From contig NC_047066.1 of NCBI RefSeq assembly GCF_902459465.1, positions 11,597,047 to 11,661,046 on the forward strand: a stretch of DNA of 64,000 nt, given 5' to 3'. Position 1 is the stretch's first letter. The number at the start of each line of letters is the position of its first letter. The position numbers and the translations under genes are program-made. Below, piece after piece: positions 19,803 through 31,397 of the stretch. The notes under the pieces are model-generated. The model was given only the letters and a program-made list of their open reading frames with translations. It made no database searches and was not told the origin of the DNA. Source of the DNA: Asterias rubens (taxonomy: Eukaryota; Echinodermata; Asteroidea; Forcipulatida; Asteriidae).

Positions 19803-20744
19803 GGAACCAGTGAGTTATATGAATAATAACACATGTTTTGTTCAGTTTTACTTCAAAACAAAACTTGTTCTTTTAAGTAAGAAGCCCCAAACCAAGTTAC
19901 CGGTAACTCCATGGAGGTAGATTTTTGCAATATTATTTGTCAACGCAAATTTATTAGTAGTTTAATTAAGAAACTTAACAGCAAGCTCACCTGTGTTGAT
20001 TTCATGATGCCAACACAGTATGCACCAACCATCACCACTGCCTTGAGCAAGGCTACTGATTACATCGAATATTCGGCCGGTGCAAATCATTTGTTTACAA
20101 AAGTGTCATTGCCTTTCATCAATCAATACACGCTGTGTGCAGTGTGTGTGTGTTGGCATGATGCATATAAATGGCGGCTTCTTCTTCTTCTTCCTTGCGA
20201 CCTGTCGTCGACGTGAGCAGATCTCTTGCATGTTGCATGCCTTGAGAAAACTGGCTACTTGACAGCTGCTTCTATATCTTGTTCTTCAAGTTTATCAACC
20301 AAGTCAGACCAAGTTAAGACGAAGTTATTTATTTAATATGCACGTCAAAGTTCCCGATGAAAATCCGTACTCAAAAGTACAACCATACACACACGACGTC
20401 TATTGTGTAGGCATAATAAATACACGCTGACAGGTTTGTTGATCGTTCATTCATACATGTGACTTCCCGAACCCATCCAATACAGGGTGTGCTGTTTGAT
20501 AGCATATACATGTTGAATATTCATTGATTTAACGACATCGACCAATCAGATGCGTCCGTACGATTTCGGCTGAAGTGCCCATAGGCTGTGCACAAACCGC
20601 TGACAACTTGTACAAGTCGTTAATGAGGAGTCAAAATCGGGGAGCCATCAGTTCGCGCGAGAGCAGTGAGTTCGCGCGAGAGCAGTGTTGTCGGGGGAGC
20701 ACTATCTCAGCGCGTGGGGCCGATTTAACGACTTGTCCACAAGT

Positions 20745-21212
20745 CTAGGTGGATACCGGTGTGTTCTTCACATGTTGCATACAGACTGCGTAAATGTCTT
20801 TACGACTGCATTGAGTATCGTCCCATTGGCCATTACGTGTATCCCACATTTTGACACAATCTGAGTCGCCTCCGTTGTTTGGTTCTCCATTCGCCCAATT
20901 CCCATATCCTTGGTGCTGCCACTTTCCCTCCTCCTCGATGTCATTACAATCAATCCAGAGACTGGTGCTTGGTGTTTGATCGAACTCGTTCATGAATAGT
21001 TCCCATATGTAATCCTGTTCGGATTGAGAGGTTGGGATGGCTAGGTTTGCTCGTGACTCGGCACAAGTTCGATTTGCTTCATACCAATCCATCATGTCAG
21101 TTATAATGAAGTAACATGACTCGCCATATCGTTGCCAATCAGGAGGGCAGATTTCAGCAAGCATACAGCCAAAACAAACACACAGTACGAATATTGGTTG
21201 AATAATATTCAT
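20745..21212 (-). CDS. Lectin locus 1: C-type lectin truncated by a transposon
   Basis: Encodes 155 residues: a signal peptide (about 1-20, MNIIQPIF to LAE), then a full C-type lectin domain with CPPDW, CAESRANLAI, EPN, and WDD in place of the usual WND, ending AVC. EPN usually means mannose-type sugar binding with calcium; secretion is expected. After VST the transposon's first bases, TAG, give an in-frame stop, so the tail seen in intact copies is lost. Like locus 2 it lacks a loop (CPLNGETK in locus 4) with a cysteine, and has WIDCND for WIGCND. A fold-back element lies 6 bp before the start codon, so expression is doubtful. No intron is seen. Confidence 0.85.
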   Translation of the reverse strand: MNIIQPIFVLCVCFGCMLAEICPPDWQRYGESCYFIITDMMDWYEANRTCAESRANLAIPTSQSEQDYIWELFMNEFDQTPSTSLWIDCNDIEEEGKWQHQGYGNWANGEPNNGGDSDCVKMWDTRNGQWDDTQCSRKDIYAVCMQHVKNTPVST

Positions 21213-22614
21213 GGTTTTAAATTATATGGGCGGCCAAAAGGGCCAAAAGCTAAATAAAATAAAAACTAACTATATTTTTTAAAACTAACATAAAAAACGA
21301 AAATTAAAGAACAATTACAATTAATTAAAGATAAACAATAATACCAATAATAAACAAACGAAATTTATGTGTAAATCGTAAATACAGAGCACAAAAAGTT
21401 TAAAATGAACAAAATAATAATAAAATAAAAAACAGCATATTGTTAATTTAGATTATAAAGGGAAAAGATGAACAATTAGTCAAAACTTGAAATAATATGA
21501 AAAAATATTAATCCACTCGAAAAAAATATTACACTAAATATAAAAAAAGGTTATAATAAAAACATGTTTGTCCCTTTAAAAATAAATACACAAAATGTTT
21601 TTAAATTAACAGTAAAAGAAAACTATCAAAAAAAAATGCATTAGAAAAAAAAAGACACTAAATTAAAAAAAATCACTAATAATAAAAGAAATGTTTGTCC
21701 CTTAAAATTAATTACACGAAATGTTTTTAAATTAACAAGAAAAAAAAAACTATCCAAAAAAATCATCCTTAAGAAAAAAAATTCACTAAATAAAAAATAA
21801 AGTTAATTATAAAAATTGTTTGCCCTGAAAAATAATTATACGAAATGTTTTTAAATAAAAAATTTAAAAATTATCCTTAAAAAAAATTACACCTCATATA
21901 TTTTTTTAATTCTTACCTAAAATCCACCAAGGTAAACTAAAATTGCACAAGCTACGTTAAAAAAACCGAAACAAACATTGAGGGCGTCAAACTAAAGACA
22001 AATTGTGTAAAGGACAAATTTTGTAAAGGACAAATTTTGTAAAGGACAAATTTTGTAAAGGACAAAATATTTCGGAATCAACGAACAAAAGTTTTGACGA
22101 ACTGACCATAAATGAACATAGAGGGCGCGGATGATGGCGAGTCGCGAATTTTTCTCTTTTATTTTAGTGGGTTTTTTTATAGGCCAAGATTTTCCCATTC
22201 GCTGCAAAAAGCGAATTTTTCATCATACATCTGGTCTCAGATGCTGGCCATGCATTTGCAAGACGACTTAAAACTAAAAAGTTAAAAACTATTGGTGTAC
22301 GTGTATAAGACCATATTGAGCATTGCCATAAGCAGCTGAAAGCTGGCCTACTGCGACTGGTGGCTTACGATCAGGGATAACATGAAAATAAAATAAAGTC
22401 AGTGATACAATTTGCTCTGAAAACCAAATGAAGAGAAATTGTGGACTTATGACTGGTGCCCGACTAAATTTGTTGATAGTGAAGAAATTTTGTTAGCAGT
22501 ATTTTGCTAACAAATGAAGGTGGGCCCTGTTAGTATTCACAGTAAAAGATTTTTTAATCTTGGGGGAAGGGAATCTTGAGGGATTCAAAAGTGTCCATAG
22601 ACCTTTTTTAGATC

Positions 22615-22960
22615 GTTTTTTGAAACGTAAGTGATGCTGCAAACCTTGAATCGTGAGCCTATCGACTCGGATTGAAAGCGTACCTGTTGATATTGTAGCG
22701 TAACTTGGAACCTAAATGTGTCTTGGAATGTAAAGCGTAGCTGCGTGCTTGGAACGTAACCATATCTTTTGGAACGTAAGCATATCTTGGAACGTAAGCG
22801 TAGCTGTCTTGGAAAGTAAACATAGCTGCATATGGAATGTAAGCGTAGCTTGACTCGGGCTATGTACACCGTTTTTATATTATAGCGTAACTTGAAGGAA
22901 AGTAAGCGTATCTTGAAACCTAAGCGTATCTGAGTAGCTGCGTAGCTTGGAACAACCATT
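22615..22960. repeat. Short tandem-like array
   Basis: Units close to CTTGGAACGTAAGCGTAGCTG are repeated about fifteen times with much drift. It sits inside the fold-back element. The 124-residue open frame across it is a by-product. Confidence 0.6.
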
Positions 22961-23013
22961 GTTATAAGGTTGGAGACTTTTTGTTAAGTTGAAACACATG
23001 AGCAACTGTAGAT

Positions 23014-23268
23014 CTGGGCCCACTTTCATGGCTCTGCTTACCGCCGAATTCTGCACTTACGATCTCGATTCCCCGCTTACTTGCAAGCTCCGAATTTCTG
23101 CGCTAGCCTTGTAAGCATAGAATGCCTAGTATCGTGGAGTACGCATGCGTAGAAGCAAAAATTCGCCGCTAACCTGTGAAATAGGCTTGCCGTAAGCACA
23201 GAATTCCCTGCTTCCGCAAGCGCCGATTCTGTGCTTACAGAAAGCAGAGCCATGAAATTGGGTCCTGG
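23014..23268. mobile_element. Small inverted-repeat element (GGGCCCA-TTTCATGGCTCTGC)
   Basis: Left end GGGCCCACTTTCATGGCTCTG and its inverse CAGAGCCATGAAATTGGGTCC. Related ends lie near 24375-24440 and 34000. Its body has TGCTTACGG-type units. Confidence 0.65.
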
Positions 23269-23863
23269 TTGTGTGACATACAATGGGCTTACTTAAGCAT
23301 AATATTAAAAGCATGAGTGTAGACTTGTACAAGTCCTTCGTAAGTATTATCACAACACCATAGGAACGTAGTCGTAACCATATCTTTTTGAACAACTCAT
23401 GGGAAATTGCGGATTTTGATTGCTTAGTCGAGTCGCGCCTTCTGCTTTTCAACCCACTTGGTTTATAGTGCGACTAAAGCTACGTACTATGAAAGTGTCG
23501 CGATGAAATTCCCCTTGGTTAACTCATGGTTATAACCACTTCTGTCGCTCATGATTACAAGACTACAAAACACAAGAGATCAGTGACACAATTTCTTTCA
23601 ATCCTTTCAGCACGAGTTTTACTTAATTGCACCTTCATAGACCCTAAATGCTCAACGTGAAGTGCACATGGGCACAAACCAAAAGCCCCGCTAACCTGTG
23701 AAAATGCTTGACAAAAGCAAATAATTTCGTATTTTCCAAAGCGTTGATTCTTTGCTTACGGTGAGCAGCTGCTAACGCGTAGAGTACGAATGCGCACGTG
23801 CCGAAATTCCCCACTATCTTGTTAACATGCTTGAATGACATAAGCGCAGAAGAGACCCTTCCC

Positions 23864-24075
23864 ATGAAATATGTAAACTGCACGTAGCGCGTGCGCACTA
23901 ACGTTTTGATTGGCAAAATGAGGGGAACATCGCGCTGTTTTGTACACGGTTAATGGGTGCGTGACGGAGACGCGATTGCGCATCTGCTTATAGTGCACAA
24001 CTCTATGGCGTTTGCCAACCAACAGGGTCTGTACGCATGCGTGAATGTAATTAGCATATTTCATGGGAAGGGTCC
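23864..24075. mobile_element. Small inverted-repeat element (GACCCTTCCCATGAAATATG)
   Basis: Ends GACCCTTCCCATGAAATATG and CATATTTCATGGGAAGGGTC mirror each other. Relatives are at 37866-38228 and, in part, 15215-15490. Confidence 0.7.
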
Positions 24076-24076
24076 A

Positions 24077-24376
24077 TCATAGATATAGAATTAAAATAAC
24101 TAGATCGGCCGCGCGTACATACACGCCATTGCCTGTGTAGAAAAAGTTTTTGTTCGCTATGGACGCGGTAAAAATTTCACGTTCGAAAGGCGACGCGCAA
24201 AAATTAACACGGGAGATAGGCCTTGACGCGCTAAATGTCACGTGCTGACGGCAAAAAGTCACGTGCTGACGGCAACGCACAGAAAATGTACACGGGAGAT
24301 AGGCAATGGCGGCCCCCATGCCAGAACCCGCGTATGTACGCGCGGCCGATCTAGTTATTCTATTCTATATCTATGG
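24077..24376. mobile_element. Nested 300-bp inverted-repeat element
   Basis: Ends CATAGATATAGAAT and inverse, continued by AACTAGATCGGCCGCGCGTAC on both sides, about 45 bp of arm. Flanks GGGTCCAT and GGGTCCAA look like an 8-bp target duplication, as in hAT elements. Two CACGTGCTGACGGCAA units lie in the middle. Confidence 0.7.
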
Positions 24377-25715
24377 GGTCCAATCCCTGCTTCCACAAGC
24401 GTCGATACGCACAGTAAACAGAGCCATGAAATTGGGGGCTCCAGTGCAGGCTGGGCTGTGTGTACTTTAAGAAAAAAAACATTCCTGGGGAATTCCCGAA
24501 TTTACAAGAGCTTTTCTCACACACATGATCAGCCTTGAAAGCACAGGTTTTTATCAATGATCGTACGATCTTTGGTTTTTATTGCACCACCATACATGGA
24601 CTGTACATGAATATGTACACCTACCCATGTAAAATAAAAGTTTTTATTTTATTTTAATTATGGCTCCATGAAATCACATGTTTCAACCCATAGAGCTATT
24701 CTAATAACATGATAAAAGCTTTAATAATAGGGGAACACTGGCCCGGCGAGTACGATGAATGATGCTGTCTTGCAGCCAATGGGAAAATCTTGGACAAAGT
24801 CATTGGGAAAAGAAATTCGCGACTTGCCACAATGTGCGCCCTCTATGTTCATTAATGGTCAGTTCATAAAAATTTTTGTTCGTTGATTCTGAAATTTGTC
24901 CTTTACAAAATTTGTCCTTTACAAAAAATTTGTCCTTTACACAATTTGTCTTTAGTTTGACGCCCTCAATGTTTGTTTCGTTTTTTTTACGTTGGTGGTT
25001 TTTAGGTAAGAATTAAAAAAATATATAAAGAGTAGTTTTTTTTAAGGATAATTAATTTTGTATTTTTTATTTAAAAACATTTCGTGTAATTATTTTTCAG
25101 GGCAAACAATTTTTATAATTAACTTTTTTTTTTATTTAGTGAATTTTTTTTCTTATTGATTATTTTTTTGGATAGGTTTTTTTCTTGTTAATTTAAAAAC
25201 ATTTCGTGTAATTATTTTTAAGGGACAAACATTTCTTTTATGATTAATGATTTTTTGTAATTTAGTGTCATTTTTTTCTAATGGATTATTTTTTTTGATA
25301 GTTTTCTTTTACTGTTAATTTAAAAACATTTCGTGTATTTATTTTTAAAGGGACAAACATGTTTTTATTATAACTTTTTTTTATATTTAGTGTAATATTT
25401 TTTTCTAGTGGATTAATAGTTTTTCATTTTATTTCAAGTTTTGACTAATTGCTCATCTTTTCCCTTTAATCTAAATTAACAATATAATGCTGTTTTTTAT
25501 TTTATTTTTATTTTATTCATTTTAAACTTTTGGTGCTCTGTATTTACGATCAACACATAAATTTCGTTTGTTTATTATTGGTATTATTGGTATTATTGTT
25601 TATCTTTAATTAACTGTAATTGTTCTGTAATTTTCGTTTTTTATGTTAGTTTTAAAAAATATAGTAAGTTTTTATTTTATTTAGCTTTTGGCCCTTTTGG
25701 CCGCCCATAAAATTA

Positions 25716-27340
25716 AAGGATTTATTCAATAAGAATGTTTCGAAAAAACACTCGAAATAAAGACTGTTATTCGTGCGACCGAGTCCTTTTGATGAGACAG
25801 ACCATTTCAGAAATGGCTGCTCTCTTTGGCTCCAAGTACGTTTGTGTCGGTAGAGCTGAGTTTACGTATAAAGATATAGTAAATAAACCATTACTCAATT
25901 ATTATTTGTAACCCTGGCAACGAGATTTAATTATAAAACCAACGAGTGGTTAATTCCTTTGTGTAGCTTTTTACTAGTCGATATCTTGTCATTGACCTTC
26001 TTTAACAATTTTACTAACTGGTTGTTGTTACCAACTGAAATACCATATTGTGTGTACCTATTAAATGGTCCCCCTGCTTGTTATTTGATCTTTAGAAGAA
26101 AAAAAAACAGTATTGTTTAGTTATAAACTAAAATATTCCTGATTGTAAAGTTCACACTGGAACTTGTTCTTCTTCTAAAAGTGCTTCCTTAAAAAGTTAA
26201 TTCATTTTCAAGAAAACTGTACATGTATTATGGAAACTTAAAAACAGAACTGCTGATGTCGGTTGTTACCGCCAAACGATAATGCTGTGCATGGTTTATC
26301 ACTATGTTCTCCCTACTCATACCCAGACACTGATTTACTTCCCTAATTAGCTATTATATCTTCTATTAGATCTTGAGGGTCGTGGCCGACCCAATCCCGG
26401 CGAGCATAAGGGTCCTATATTTACTACCCACACCATCCAATATGGACTATATGAAATTTATAAATCTTGCGTAAATCCCAATAGGCATTACATCCAATTG
26501 ACTTCGTTACAATCTCAGTTATTGTCAAGATTAATAATTGAGTCTTTGAGCAACCCAGTAACCGGTATATTTCTCTTGTTATCTAAACTCTAATTATTTG
26601 ACCATGTTCCGACTATACCCCAATGAGTGAACAAGACTAATTTACTTTCACACCATCCAATTAAAAAATGATGTAGAAACAAAGAACCACAACAACAAAT
26701 TACTGTCGGGCCTCACCCCCCCCCCCTCCTAAAAAAATGAAACGGTCCCTTCAAGGATATCAAGGCATTTGAGTTCCTTGTAAAGGAATGAGTTAATTAT
26801 GTCGTTAAATCAATTGGCCCGTTCGCTCATTAACTAACGTTGTCATCTTTTTTTCCCTTATTAACAATTATTTACCTCATGTATAGAATCCTCTAATCTG
26901 ATTGGTTAAAACGGACGTCATGGAAATAGCGTTGCCCGCGTTTTCTTTCAAGATGACGTCATAACTGACTATGCTATGCCCGGGGCGTAGTTAATCGATT
27001 ATGCCCGCCCTGGAAAATAATGGAACCGTCTAAACACACTGTATTCCTACATGTAGGTCGCGCATGCTTCGCTTCGGGCATAGTCATGGTTTTGACTACG
27101 GTTAGCATTGTTATGAACATTGTTTTAACTCGGTTAATAAGATTAATAAGGATGCAATTTTTGCCCTATATATAACTGATTCTGGATGTTTTACCTTGAT
27201 ATTTCTAGATCCTTTTAGTTAAATGTACCATCCTATGTTATAGCGATAGATGGAACGTTTGGTCACCACACCGCCCTCTGCTGTTCAAACTTCTCCACGT
27301 AAAAATCTCATATTTCATTAGGAACAAGTCCAATGAGAGG
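25716..27340. other. Intergenic stretch between lectin loci 1 and 2
   Basis: No gene is recognised. It holds a C run near 26718, two GACGTCAT cAMP-response-like words (26914, 26953) and AT-rich unique-looking sequence. The first part is the displaced 5' flank of lectin locus 1. Confidence 0.5.
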
Positions 27341-27850
27341 CTATCTGAAAAAAATATAGTTGTCGTTTCTCTTCCGATCAGACACGTTACCAGGTGGGCA
27401 ATCTTGTTCCATCAGCTTGCAGTCGTAAATGTCTTTACGACTGCATTGAGTATCGTCCCATTGGCCATTACGTGTATCCCACATTTTGACACAATCTGAG
27501 TCGCCTCCGTTGTTTGGTTCTCCATTCGCCCAATTCCCATATCCATGGTGCTGCCACTTTCCCTCCTCCTCGATGTCATTACAATCAATCCAGAGACTGG
27601 TGCCTGGTGTTTGATCGAACTCGTTCATGAATAGTTCCCATATGTAATCCTGTTCGGATTGAGAGGTTGGGATGGCTAGGTTTGCTCGTGACTCGGCACA
27701 AGTTCGATTTGCTTCATACCAATCCATCATGTCAGTTATAATGAAGTAACATGACTCGCCATATCGGTGCCAATCAGGAGGGCAGATTTCAGCTAAGAGT
27801 TGGTCAGAGTAGACCCAAAGAACAAAACTTAACACTTGAAACACGCGCAT
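27341..27850 (-). CDS. Lectin locus 2: C-type lectin with internal deletion
   Basis: Encodes 169 residues: signal peptide (MRVFQVL to LLA), lectin domain as in locus 1 (CPPDW, EPN, WDD, WIDCND, the loop and its cysteine missing). After SRKDIY about 60 codons are gone: the text runs DIYDCKLMEQDCPPGN, joining the domain directly to the last part of the tail, then a new end VSDRKRNDN onwards. The junction still supplies a cysteine close to the place of the lost last lectin-domain cysteine. It may still be translated. Its 5' flank matches that of locus 3 in reverse. Confidence 0.8.
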   Translation of the reverse strand: MRVFQVLSFVLWVYSDQLLAEICPPDWHRYGESCYFIITDMMDWYEANRTCAESRANLAIPTSQSEQDYIWELFMNEFDQTPGTSLWIDCNDIEEEGKWQHHGYGNWANGEPNNGGDSDCVKMWDTRNGQWDDTQCSRKDIYDCKLMEQDCPPGNVSDRKRNDNYIFFR

Positions 27851-28330
27851 CTTGGAAATTTATCAGACTGTGTGCAGTTATTGTAATGGCGAAATGAGTT
27901 AAATAATAGAACTGTTTCAAGTTGTAACTGTCGCCTGAAGATGATGGACTAATTGAGGGTGGACAGCTTCAACCAAAGCGCAAAGCAAGACACACAATTC
28001 AGCCTAAATGTTAATCTCGTATTGGTCTTAAAATGTGTGAAATACCTCGTAATTCACCGAACAAAACCCAGTAATTGAAATGATTCCAAACTGTTTCCAT
28101 AAATGAGAACTCAGTGTTTTAAAAAAGGCGAATGTTAAAACGCGTATAAATGACTTAGCTATATACATTGGTTTATAGCTGGTTGTTATCGAGCCGAGAG
28201 TAAACCGTGACTGATTTCGCGGAGAGGCGTTCCAAACAAAAAAACAGCTTTGATCGTGACTGCACAGTAGATGTTTCCAGGGCAACAATAAAATACAAAC
28301 GACGAGACAAAAACAATTAATTAAGCGCAA
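27851..28330 (-). promoter_or_regulatory. Shared 5' flank of lectin loci 2 and 3 (locus 2 side)
   Basis: GTCTTGCTTTGCGCTTTGG, ACCAATACGAG and GAACGCCTCTCCGC blocks read on the minus strand recur in the same order before locus 3 (31090-31397). Conservation of flank points to a duplication that took the promoter along. No TATA box stands out. Confidence 0.55.
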
Positions 28331-28629
28331 AGTTCAACGCAAAACGACACAGCACAACTGGATAGAGGCTGCTGTAAAACCAAAGAAACAACCCAATGCT
28401 TGATGCAATCTATCCTTGAGTTCGAAAGCTCCTCCGTCGAGTGAAATTAATATCAGCTATACAATTCTGTAACACTGAAATTACCTCCACTCCCACTCTG
28501 CATAAATACCTTCAAGAGGTGAACTGCATCGCACATACAATAACCGAGAATTACTAGACCGTGTAAATTGACCTCTGAAGTAAAGTAGTTTTCTAATGAC
28601 TGCCAGCCAAACAGTGCAGAAGTTTTTCA

Positions 28630-28785
28630 GTATAAATATGTAGATGATGCAACTCTTTTTTACCATTCGGGAAGTAAGATAGAATAGCTGTCATGCAAAA
28701 CGAACTTGACAATCTCAAACAGTGGTCTGATAAGAGTTTTTGGGGGTTTAATAAATCCAACATGATCCATCTCGACGATTTCAAG
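28630..28785 (+). mobile_element. LINE reverse transcriptase fragment with YVDD
   Basis: Reads YKYVDDATLFYHSG, then after a frame slip MQNELDNLKQWSDKS and NKSNMIHL. YVDD is the polymerase motif and the rest is the usual continuation. Both ends are cut off. Confidence 0.7.
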
Positions 28786-29095
28786 ACCCCCCCCCCAAAA
28801 AAAAAAAAAGCATTTAAATACTTGCGTCTAGAAAATTCACAGCAACAATGGACAATTGATGCGGCAAGTTTGTCTGAGTTCTATTCCAACAAAGAGGCAA
28901 GTTTGGTGGCGACAGACTGAAGACTAGACCGACTAGACTAACCAGAAACCTTGGAGCACAGGGAGATTGACTTTATCGAACCATGCACTGGAGCATGGTC
29001 GATATGGTCAATTCGAAAGCTACGTCACAGTTTCTGGTCAAGTCTAGTCAGTCATCCAAACTTATTGCTCAACCTTCATCTTGGCCCCGCGAGTG

Positions 29096-30481
29096 TGTCA
29101 CAGGTTGTCTAATGGAAGCAGTTGATAATAGTTGTTTTGTATATTGTGTGGTACTCTAAAATATAGGGCCATGATTTGCTGTTGTAAATAGTGCTAACGC
29201 GACCTGCTACTGTGCAACTGCTGGGGCAAGCGCTACTAGCTACTGTGCAGCTGCTACAGCTACCGTGTTGAAATGTTGTAAATAGTTTGGACAGGTGGGC
29301 AAGTGCTACTGTGCAGCAGTAGAATTTGCAATGCAAGCACAAAGGCTTTTTGTTAGGGGCGGTCCTTTGTTTTCCTTGGGGCGTTGGCTCTCAGGAATGT
29401 CTTGAGAATTTCACTGGTATGCTTGAGTGTAGATAGTGGTGGTGGTGTATATGAATGGGAGAAAGTGAAGTGATGTGCAGAGTACCAGTTCTGAAGTGAG
29501 TGGGGTGATGTGTAGGAAGTTGGGGCTATGCATTGAGAGTTCTGCTCGCGTTGCTACAGCACAGATGTTAAGTTCTGGTGAGGCACAGAGGAGGACTGAG
29601 CTCGACAAATCATGGCCCTTATCCACCCGACTTTTAAAGTCCGGGAGTGACTGATTGGACGCCCCTGATGACATGATAAATCACATGGGACCGTCACGCC
29701 AACATTTTCATCACTAGAGTGGAGTTGGAACTTAACCAATGGCAGGGTTTTCTAGAGCTGGAAACACAGAATGCACAGATGACCATCCAATGAACAGTGC
29801 ACTTCTCACGACCATTGAGGAACTATGATATTGTAGACTCAGGAGAATTAACGAGCCTAAGGAGTGGTGTGAGCCTTCGAGTAGACAGTTTGTTAAATAT
29901 TGTTGAAATTATTGAGAAGTTGCAAAGTATTGGAGATATTGTTGAATTATTGAGAATTTCAAAGTACCGGAGATATATTGTTGAATTATTGAGAAGTTGC
30001 AAAGTATTGGAGATATTGTTGAATTATTGAGAATTTCAAAGTACCGGAGATATATTGTTGAATTATTGAGAAGTTGCAAAGTATTGGAGATATTGTTGAA
30101 TTATTGAGAATTTCAAAGTACCGGAGATATATTGTTGAAATTATTGAGAAGTTGGAATTTGAGATCGAGGTGATGCAAGGCGTAGAAACTTGAATCAACT
30201 ACTGGCGAGTTAAGGTTACTTGAAGCCAGTAACTGTAACTCACAAGTTTAAGAGTCGGGTTGACTCAATTTAAGGTTTGGAATGAGTGAATTTTGGAAGT
30301 TGAATTTATTGATTTTTGAGGTGTGGCCACTGGAAATAATTCAGATTGCAGAAGAGTTGCGTTGTAAATAAATTGTAATATTTTGTAAATATAATCTCTA
30401 ATGGCTGGAGTGCAAATTTATTTCTGCAGTGTTGGTTTCTTCCTCGGTTGCAACAACAACCCCGATGGGTTGGTTGTGACA
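29096..30481. mobile_element. Solo LTR, 1386 bp
   Basis: Starts TGTCACAGG and ends GGTTGTGACA, so a 7-bp inverted end. GAGTG stands on both sides (29091-29095 and 30482-30486), the 5-bp duplication made by LTR retroelement integrases. A polyadenylation-like AATAAA occurs near 30368. No internal retroelement genes are next to it, so recombination between two LTRs likely removed them. Confidence 0.78.
29888..30155. repeat. 78-bp tandem repeat inside the solo LTR
   Basis: Unit contains GAAGTTGCAAAGTATTGGAG and GAATTTCAAAGTACCGGAG; about three and a half units, nearly identical. Each unit is itself two related halves. Confidence 0.85.
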
Positions 30482-30486
30482 GAGTG

Positions 30487-31397
30487 TTTTGACATTGGCG
30501 CGTGCCTGGCGTGTTAAACGTGCCCGGGGCTTCAGACAACAAAAGGAGTCTGAAGCCGATTCCAAATTCGTATACGTGCTCATAAGGGCTTCAGACAACA
30601 GAAATGAACCTAAAGCCGAAGCCAAAGCCGAAGCCGTGGTTTCGAAAAGGGCCATAGACAAACTAGACCAATGTGTCAATAGGAACTTAGTAGTCTGGCA
30701 CCCTTTTCAATAAAGAGGCTACTGCAGTATTCATTGTAATGTGTTTTCATCATGACCTTGATGAATATGGAAGGAGGCAGTGATTAAAGGTCTATTGTTC
30801 GTCTATTGTTCTCAGACTTCTTCTTCTTCTCTCTGCTCCTCTTTTCCCGCCCACTCTCCTCGACACAATTCAATTGTTCTTCGGATAATTTTGAAGGTTT
30901 CGAGCATCAGAGAAGAAGTCAGCGAATTGCAGTTTTCGAGAATTGTATAGATGTTGATTTCTCTCTACGGAGGAGCTGCCAGACTCAAGGATAGCGATTG
31001 GATCAATAATTGCATTGCGTACGACTGCTTCTGTGTTGTTTGTGTTTAGATTTTCACCTGGAAACAGCTCACTTGAGGTTGAGGTTAGTATTCTGTTTCA
31101 ATTGAACGCCTCTCCGCAAATTTCAATATCGATTTACACTTGGTTCGACCAACAACTTCAAGCTACAAAACCACTGAAAATAACCAAGTCAGATGGCCGT
31201 TTAAACACTCGCCGTCTGCAAACAGTAACTGTTTTGGATTTATTTTAAATCCCGAACTGTGTTCGATGATTTATCAGGTATTTCACACACTGTAAGACCA
31301 ATGCGAGATGAGAAGCATTTTAAGTTGCGAGTCTTGCTTTGCGCTTTGGTTGAGGCTTCCACCATTTAGTCCATCATAGGCTTGAGGAATATTCAAG
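30487..31397 (+). promoter_or_regulatory. 5' flank of lectin locus 3
   Basis: No gene recognised in 30487-31090. From about 31090 to 31397 it is similar to the flank of locus 2 in reverse (CGCCTCTCCGCAAAT, AGTCTTGCTTTGCGC). A 74-residue frame at 30489-30713 has an Ala/Lys/Glu run (EPKAEAKAEA) and no known relative. Confidence 0.5.

Larger units (their letters stand above)
16617..20747. mobile_element. 4.1-kb inverted-repeat transposon inserted in lectin locus 1
   Basis: Terminal inverted repeats of about 152 bp (16617-16768 and 20596-20747) look identical. They start TAGACTTGTGGACAAGTC and contain two GCTCTCGCGCGAACT units. A 9-bp GGTGGATAC (16608-16616 and 20748-20756) is duplicated in the target. 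Long inverted repeats and 9-bp duplications are typical of Mutator-like elements. No transposase frame is recognisable, so it is non-autonomous. It carries a decayed LINE piece and an inverted repeat inside. Confidence 0.9.
21225..25709. mobile_element. 4.5-kb fold-back element with about 950-bp inverted arms
   Basis: Arms 21225-22215 and about 24765-25709 are inverted copies starting TATGGGCGGCCAAAAGGG. They are AT-rich, contain subrepeats of AAACATTTCGTGTAATTATT type and a (GGACAAATTTTGTAAA)n run. AAATTA is duplicated at 21219-21224 and 25710-25715. No transposase frame is present. The interior holds nested smaller elements. The superfamily is unknown to me. Confidence 0.88.

Noticed and set aside
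22585-22959. 124-residue minus-strand frame
   Set aside because: It overlays the GGAACGTAAGCG tandem array and shows only the repeat translated.
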